Below, one piece after another: positions 31,683 to 34,545 of a stretch of DNA of 34,545 nt (position 1 is its first letter; each line of letters opens with the position of its first letter). The position numbers and the translations under genes are program-made. The notes beneath the pieces were generated by a model. That model was not told the DNA's origin. It made no database searches and worked only from the letters and a program-made list of their open reading frames with translations. The stretch comes from Patescibacteria group bacterium (GTDB taxonomy: Bacteria > Patescibacteriota > Minisyncoccia > Phycocordibacterales > UBA1006): assembly GCA_028286885.1 (NCBI GenBank), contig JAQBQS010000002.1:1-34545 (forward strand), read 5' to 3'.

Positions 31683-32201
31683 ATGTCTCGAAATTCAAAA
31701 CTCGCGCTTGCCATCTTGATCCTCGTCATTATTATCGTCGTCGGATTCTTTGCGACAAGAAAACAAATGCCTGCGCCCGTTGCGCCGGAAAACATTTCTC
31801 CCGTGACGGAAACTCCTGCATCGCCAAAGATGCCTGCTGGAACGCCAGCCAACGGAAATGTTTCTGGATTGACCGCGTACGCTTGGTATTGGCAGCGAAC
31901 GGCAATGACCAATGATGCAAATACAAATCCGAAACCTCCCGTAAAATTTATTCTCAAATTCGGAAGTGACGGGCACATGTCGTCATCCACTGATTGCAAC
32001 GGCATCTCAGGAACGTACCATGTGGACGGCGAGAAGCTGACGTTTGGTCCGTTTATGAGCACGCTTATGTACTGCGAAGGATCGCAGGAATCGATCTACA
32101 CGACGCAACTTACCAATGTCGAACGCTATGAGACGAATCAGGACGGCGGACTGACGCTCTTTCTGAAGGACAATTCCGGATATATGGTTTTTACGAAGTA
32201 G
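31683..32201 (+). CDS. Anchored META (HslJ-like) domain protein
   Basis: 172 aa. An N-terminal membrane helix (about 7-24) and Pro/Ala-rich linker precede a META domain (about 63-170): AYAWYWQRT, FILKFGSDGHMSSSTDCNGI, GTYHVDGEKLTFGPFMSTLM, YCEGSQESIY. META domains occur in HslJ and other envelope stress proteins; the Cys pair is typical. It lies 19 nt after the preceding anchored protein and is probably co-transcribed. Confidence 0.87.
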   Translation: MSRNSKLALAILILVIIIVVGFFATRKQMPAPVAPENISPVTETPASPKMPAGTPANGNVSGLTAYAWYWQRTAMTNDANTNPKPPVKFILKFGSDGHMSSSTDCNGISGTYHVDGEKLTFGPFMSTLMYCEGSQESIYTTQLTNVERYETNQDGGLTLFLKDNSGYMVFTK

Positions 32202-32212
32202 TACCTGGTGAT

Positions 32213-32218
32213 ATAATA
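32213..32218 (+). promoter_or_regulatory. -10 TATAAT of the SHOCT gene
   Basis: TATAAT with TTTACG 16 nt upstream. It gives a leader of about 40 nt containing AACCTAACCAAACC ahead of the ATG. Confidence 0.5.
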
Positions 32219-32264
32219 GGAACGCAGGCCCGTCGGCTGCCAAACCTAACCAAACCTTTCAATT

Positions 32265-32510
32265 ATGATGTATTCACTGTTCGGAATCGGATTTCTCTAT
32301 ACGTTCCTCCATGTCATTGGATGGATTCTCGGCATTTGGCTGATCATCTGGATCGTCCGCACGATCTTCGGACATCCCGGACACCGCCACCACCGCGCGT
32401 GGATGGGAGGACCCATGATGGACCATTCGCATTCGATCCTGCGGGAACGATATGCCAAGGGCGAAATCACCAAAGAAGAGTTTGACAAGATGACCAAGGA
32501 CCTCGGATAA
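32265..32510 (+). CDS. Small membrane protein with C-terminal SHOCT motif
   Basis: 81 aa. One long hydrophobic helix (about 8-37; FLYTFLHVIGWILGIWLIIW), a His-rich linker (GHPGHRHHRAW, MMDHSHS), then ILRERYAKGEITKEEFDKMTKDL, the SHOCT motif. SHOCT segments are thought to mediate oligomerisation. It might use ATG 32265 or the next one, 32268. No SD; the leader has an AACC repeat. Confidence 0.87.
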   Translation: MMYSLFGIGFLYTFLHVIGWILGIWLIIWIVRTIFGHPGHRHHRAWMGGPMMDHSHSILRERYAKGEITKEEFDKMTKDLG

Positions 32511-32549
32511 TATTCTGGGGAAAAGATGGCTTTTTGCCGCAATATGGTG

Positions 32550-32555
32550 TATAGT
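32550..32555 (+). promoter_or_regulatory. -10 TATAGT of the 42-aa basic protein gene (leaderless)
   Basis: TATAGT followed by 9 nt and the ATG. Confidence 0.5.
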
Positions 32556-32564
32556 ATCCGCACT

Positions 32565-32693
32565 ATGGCAAAACGATTATCACAGGACATCAAGAACAAA
32601 GCTTCTCATTCCAAGAAGACCAAGAAGCGCCTCGCGATCAAGCACGCGGCAAAGGCAGTCTTGTTCGCGACGAAGAAGCGAAAGTCTACGTAA
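32565..32693 (+). CDS. Very basic 42-aa protein, unknown
   Basis: Too short for the track. MAKRLSQDIKNKASHSKKTK, then KRLAIKHAAKAVLFATKKRK, ST. About 40 percent of residues are Lys or Arg, resembling small ribosomal or nucleoid proteins, but it matches no ribosomal protein I know. The ORF has its own leaderless -10 box and a terminator 7 nt after the stop, which argue that it is real. Confidence 0.65.
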   Translation: MAKRLSQDIKNKASHSKKTKKRLAIKHAAKAVLFATKKRKST

Positions 32694-32700
32694 TTCTTAT

Positions 32701-32728
32701 AAAAAACCTCCCTTAAGGAAGGTTTTTT
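32701..32728. terminator. Bidirectional terminator between the basic protein gene and lexA
   Basis: AAAAAACCTCCCTT / AAGGAAGGTTTTTT, one mismatch. The lexA stop (32727-32729) overlaps its edge. Confidence 0.8.
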
Positions 32729-33308
32729 ATTTATATTTTCTCACAACGCCCTTCACGACTGCCACAATGTCCAAGTTATTTTCAGGATAGATATTCTTGA
32801 ACTTCTTGTTCGCCGGCTCGAGCCAGATCTTGTTTGGATTCTTGGCATCACGGCGGAGATATTTCATCGTAAACTCTCCATCGACGTTTGCGATCACGAT
32901 CTGGCCGTCGCGCGCCGTGTTCGTCCTCTCGGCGATGACGAGGTCGCCGTCAGCAATGTGCGCGTCGATCATGGAATCTCCGTCAACAGTCATGAGATAC
33001 GTCTCACCCCGTTTCTGGATCAGCAAGTCGTTCAGGTTAACCGTATCATCAATCAAAGCCTCGTCAGTTGCAGATGGAAGTCCGGCTTTGACTGAACCGA
33101 GCATCGGAATTTCTGAAAACATATTCGTCGGAATGAGGCGGCCCATGGAATCCTTCGCGACGGTTCCCGCGTCAAGAAGTTTCTGGACCAGGCGATAGAC
33201 GGCATTCTTGGACTTGAAGCCGAAAAGCTCCGCCATTTCGGAGTAGCTCGGCATCCTCTTGTTGTCCGCATGGAATGCGATCAGTTTTTGGATAGGATCG
33301 TTCTGCAT
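32727..33308 (-). CDS. lexA: LexA repressor
   Basis: 193 aa. The N-terminal winged helix (about 1-60; RMPSYSEMAELFGFKSKNAV, YRLVQKLLDAG) is followed by the autocleavage site (GSVKAGLPS, Ala-Gly) and the S24 peptidase core with Ser (DGDSMIDAHI) and Lys (GEFTMKYLRR). It represses SOS genes until RecA-stimulated self-cleavage. The gene is second in an operon behind a 66-aa ORF, with 3 nt between; CTAACCT precedes its ATG and there is no SD. The operator 33571-33590 lies in the operon promoter, so it is autoregulated. Confidence 0.95.
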   Translation of the reverse strand: MQNDPIQKLIAFHADNKRMPSYSEMAELFGFKSKNAVYRLVQKLLDAGTVAKDSMGRLIPTNMFSEIPMLGSVKAGLPSATDEALIDDTVNLNDLLIQKRGETYLMTVDGDSMIDAHIADGDLVIAERTNTARDGQIVIANVDGEFTMKYLRRDAKNPNKIWLEPANKKFKNIYPENNLDIVAVVKGVVRKYK

Positions 33309-33311
33309 AGG

Positions 33312-33512
33312 TTAGGCGTATTCTCGATGGAAGACTGATGACAGTCTATCAAAAATTCCGGGGTTGCGGTGCTTTCGAAACTTCGAGACAAGGGCTCGGT
33401 GCTTGCGAGCCTCGAGGCGGTAGCTGCGCCCAATCATGATCTTTCGGTCGATGATGAGGTTGAGGCGCTTGATCTGGTCTTGCAAGGTCTTCATGTATTG
33501 GTCTTTTGACAT
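33312..33512 (-). CDS. Small basic helical protein in the lexA operon
   Basis: 66 aa. MSKDQYMKTLQDQIKRLNLI, IDRKIMIGRSYRLEARKHRA, LVSKFRKHRNPGIFDRLSSV: one helix with heptad character and many Arg/Lys. No family recognised. As first gene of the lexA operon it would be SOS induced. The leader is about 45 nt with AATCCACCATT before the ATG and no SD. Confidence 0.7.
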   Translation of the reverse strand: MSKDQYMKTLQDQIKRLNLIIDRKIMIGRSYRLEARKHRALVSKFRKHRNPGIFDRLSSVFHREYA

Positions 33513-33565
33513 AATGGTGGATTAGATTAATGGGGAACTAAATGCCATCTCGCGGTGGTATGATT

Positions 33566-33594
33566 AGTATATGTGAACGATCGTTCACATGCAA
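33566..33594 (-). promoter_or_regulatory. SOS-controlled promoter of the 66-aa ORF and lexA
   Basis: On the minus strand TTGCAT (33594-33589), a 17-nt spacer and TATACT (33571-33566). The spacer is almost entirely the LexA operator. Confidence 0.8.
33571..33590. promoter_or_regulatory. LexA operator (SOS box)
   Basis: ATGTGAACGATCGTTCACAT is a perfect 20-bp palindrome with the GAAC-N4-GTTC core of the Gram-positive type SOS box. Binding would block both promoter elements. Confidence 0.85.
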
Positions 33595-33681
33595 CTAACT
33601 TGGAAGTATTTTCTTGTGGATAACGAAATAGGACATGAATAAATTTTTTATCAAGAAGGCCCGCCGTATTCTTGTCTATGC

Positions 33682-33687
33682 TATAAT
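33682..33687 (+). promoter_or_regulatory. Extended -10 (TGC-TATAAT) of the DinB-like gene
   Basis: TATAAT preceded by TGC. It gives a leader of about 26 nt ending CAACCTATTCCA before the ATG. The 207-nt gap 33513-33719 otherwise holds the lexA promoter and one DnaA-box-like TGTGGATAA (33615-33623). Confidence 0.5.
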
Positions 33688-33719
33688 CCTTTTCTTAATT
33701 CTAATTTCAACCTATTCCA

Positions 33720-34196
33720 ATGATTTCAAAAGACCAATTTGTCCAATCGCTCCTCAACGAAACGCGCATCGTAAAACATCTCTTTACCAAGATTCCCGAC
33801 AACACCTACGACTACCGCCCGACGCCGGGACAACGAAGCACGCTTGAATTGTTACAGTACATCGCACTGATCATCGGAAGCGCGATCGAACTGACCTCCG
33901 GCAAGGAGAATGCGTTCGATGATTTTGAAGCTCGCAAGGCTGCTGTAACGAAGGAAAATTTTATTGAGACGCTCGAAGCAGAGGAAAAGAAGATCGCCGA
34001 GAATATCGCAGCATTCACCGAGGAACAACTTGCTGAGACGACCATGCAGTGGGGAGCAAGCCAGACGCGCGCAATGCACCTCCTCGGACTCCTCAAGATC
34101 GCTGCCGCGTACAAGACGCAGCTCTTCCTGTACATCAAGGCGAACGGGGTGACGAATATCGGAACGTCGAACTTGTGGGGAGGGATGGATATGTAA
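33720..34196 (+). CDS. DinB-like four-helix protein with reduced metal site
   Basis: 158 aa. SKDQFVQSLLNETRIVKHLF, then YDYRPTPGQRSTLELLQYIA, then HLLGLLKIAAAYKTQLFLYI follow the helix order of the DinB/YfiT fold. Of the three His that normally bind metal, the first (VKHLF) is kept, but the sites usually reading HI and HHRGQL read QYI and AYKTQL. It may therefore be non-catalytic. Function unknown. No SOS box in its own promoter. Confidence 0.75.
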   Translation: MISKDQFVQSLLNETRIVKHLFTKIPDNTYDYRPTPGQRSTLELLQYIALIIGSAIELTSGKENAFDDFEARKAAVTKENFIETLEAEEKKIAENIAAFTEEQLAETTMQWGASQTRAMHLLGLLKIAAAYKTQLFLYIKANGVTNIGTSNLWGGMDM

Positions 34197-34220
34197 TTGA
34201 CTTAATTCAGGATCAAAATA

Positions 34221-34249
34221 AAAACCCTTCTTATTAAAAGAAGGGTTTT
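34221..34249. terminator. Bidirectional terminator
   Basis: AAAACCCTTCTT (34221-34232) and AAGAAGGGTTTT (34238-34249) are perfect 12-bp arms between convergent genes. Confidence 0.85.
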
Positions 34250-34257
34250 GAATTGGG

Positions 34258-34545
34258 TTACTTTACAAGATCGTTCATTTTTTTAAAGAATAAATCTCTA
34301 TCTCCAAAAAACGAATGATTCCATATGCATTCCATGAAGAACGGAGTTGGTTTTTCCAAAGCTCCCATGATCTCTAAGATTCGTTTTTTAAACAACTGTT
34401 CAAATTTTTCAAAATTCTTCTTCTTAGTCATTTCTCGCAAAAAATTACAGTTTTCTTCCTTAGAAATGAGGTTAGCAAGGATGTCTTCCCATCCTGGCAT
34501 TTCAAGACATTGATTATTCCATTCCACTCCAATTTGGAGGCTTTG
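34258..34545 (-). CDS. Hypothetical protein, N-terminus cut by window edge
   Basis: The frame stays open to the right edge (…SLQIG before VEWNNQCLEMPGWEDI), so the track's GTG start at 34527 is probably internal. At least 95 aa; helical and charged (KNFEKFEQLFKKRILEIMGA, FFGDRDLFFKKMNDLVK). No family recognised. The DNA is more AT-rich than the flanking genes. Confidence 0.6.
   Translation of the reverse strand, partial: QSLQIGVEWNNQCLEMPGWEDILANLISKEENCNFLREMTKKKNFEKFEQLFKKRILEIMGALEKPTPFFMECIWNHSFFGDRDLFFKKMNDLVK

Noticed and set aside
32565-32693. Ribosomal protein bS20 or bL34-type gene
   Set aside because: Size and charge fit, but the sequence lacks the landmarks of any ribosomal protein I can recall.
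33615-33623. DnaA box TGTGGATAA suggesting an origin
   Set aside because: A single consensus match without a cluster, AT-rich unwinding element or dnaA/dnaN neighbours.
33635-33847. 70-aa plus ORF with a hydrophobic start
   Set aside because: Overlaps the DinB-like gene in another frame, contains its promoter, and its second half is a frame shadow.
1-34545. UGA recoded as glycine, as in some CPR lineages
   Set aside because: TGA acts as a normal stop at 5966, 19171 and 21401, and no long ORF needs in-frame TGA.
1-34545. CRISPR array, IS element or integrase
   Set aside because: No spaced direct repeats, transposase or integrase motifs found on reading both strands.

Overview
The window looks like a chromosomal segment of a Candidate Phyla Radiation (Patescibacteria) bacterium. 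The evidence is a dense gene layout with very short gaps, reduced versions of universal genes (PheS without its N-terminal tRNA-binding arm, PheT without the EMAP-like domain, short RF1), many short orphan and membrane-anchored proteins, and almost no Shine-Dalgarno sequences. Stops are ordinary TAA/TAG/TGA, with no sign of UGA recoding. I cannot name a lineage below that level from sequence alone.

Layout. 1-6.4 kb: a cut-off DEDDh exonuclease, a small unknown ORF, YqeY, a four-TM holin-IV-like protein, a coiled-coil orphan, a secreted peptidoglycan-binding protein, two tandem MYG1-family genes, Obg, and a degenerate receiver-domain protein. 6.4-11.6 kb: a lipoprotein, gatB, a small membrane protein, then pheS - small Cys protein - pheT. 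11.6-14.7 kb: a strongly promoted two-gene operon of large unknown proteins. 14.7-19.2 kb: bL25, a coiled-coil lytic transglycosylase, bL31 type B, RF1, tRNA-Ile(GAU) and a polytopic membrane protein. 19.2-23.2 kb: an orphan, TrhO, a basic Cys-motif orphan with the only good SD, an lmo0937-like mini-protein, a cluster of hairpins, a small secreted protein, EVE and HNH proteins. 23.2-27.9 kb: ABC-F ATPase, BaiN-like flavoprotein, an Mpg glycosylase with an odd C-terminal extension, an orphan, VF530 and GIY-YIG. 27.9-29.9 kb: an AT-rich type II restriction-modification pair. 29.9-34.5 kb: MBL hydrolase, VOC protein, anchored envelope proteins (one META), a SHOCT protein, a 42-aa basic protein, a LexA operon with a clear SOS operator, a DinB-like protein and a cut-off orphan.

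The most unusual content is the expression architecture. About 19 start codons lie only 5-10 nt behind a good -10 box, which predicts leaderless mRNAs. Genes with leaders or inside operons lack SD and often carry an AACC-type element just before ATG. One 24-bp region with a palindromic AGTATACT serves two divergent leaderless genes. Several terminator hairpins carry the stop codon of the gene they end in their loop or stem. The Mpg reading frame contains a full internal promoter ahead of an in-frame ATG, which suggests a two-gene fusion that can still make the second product alone. The pheT gene carries an in-frame palindromic insert.
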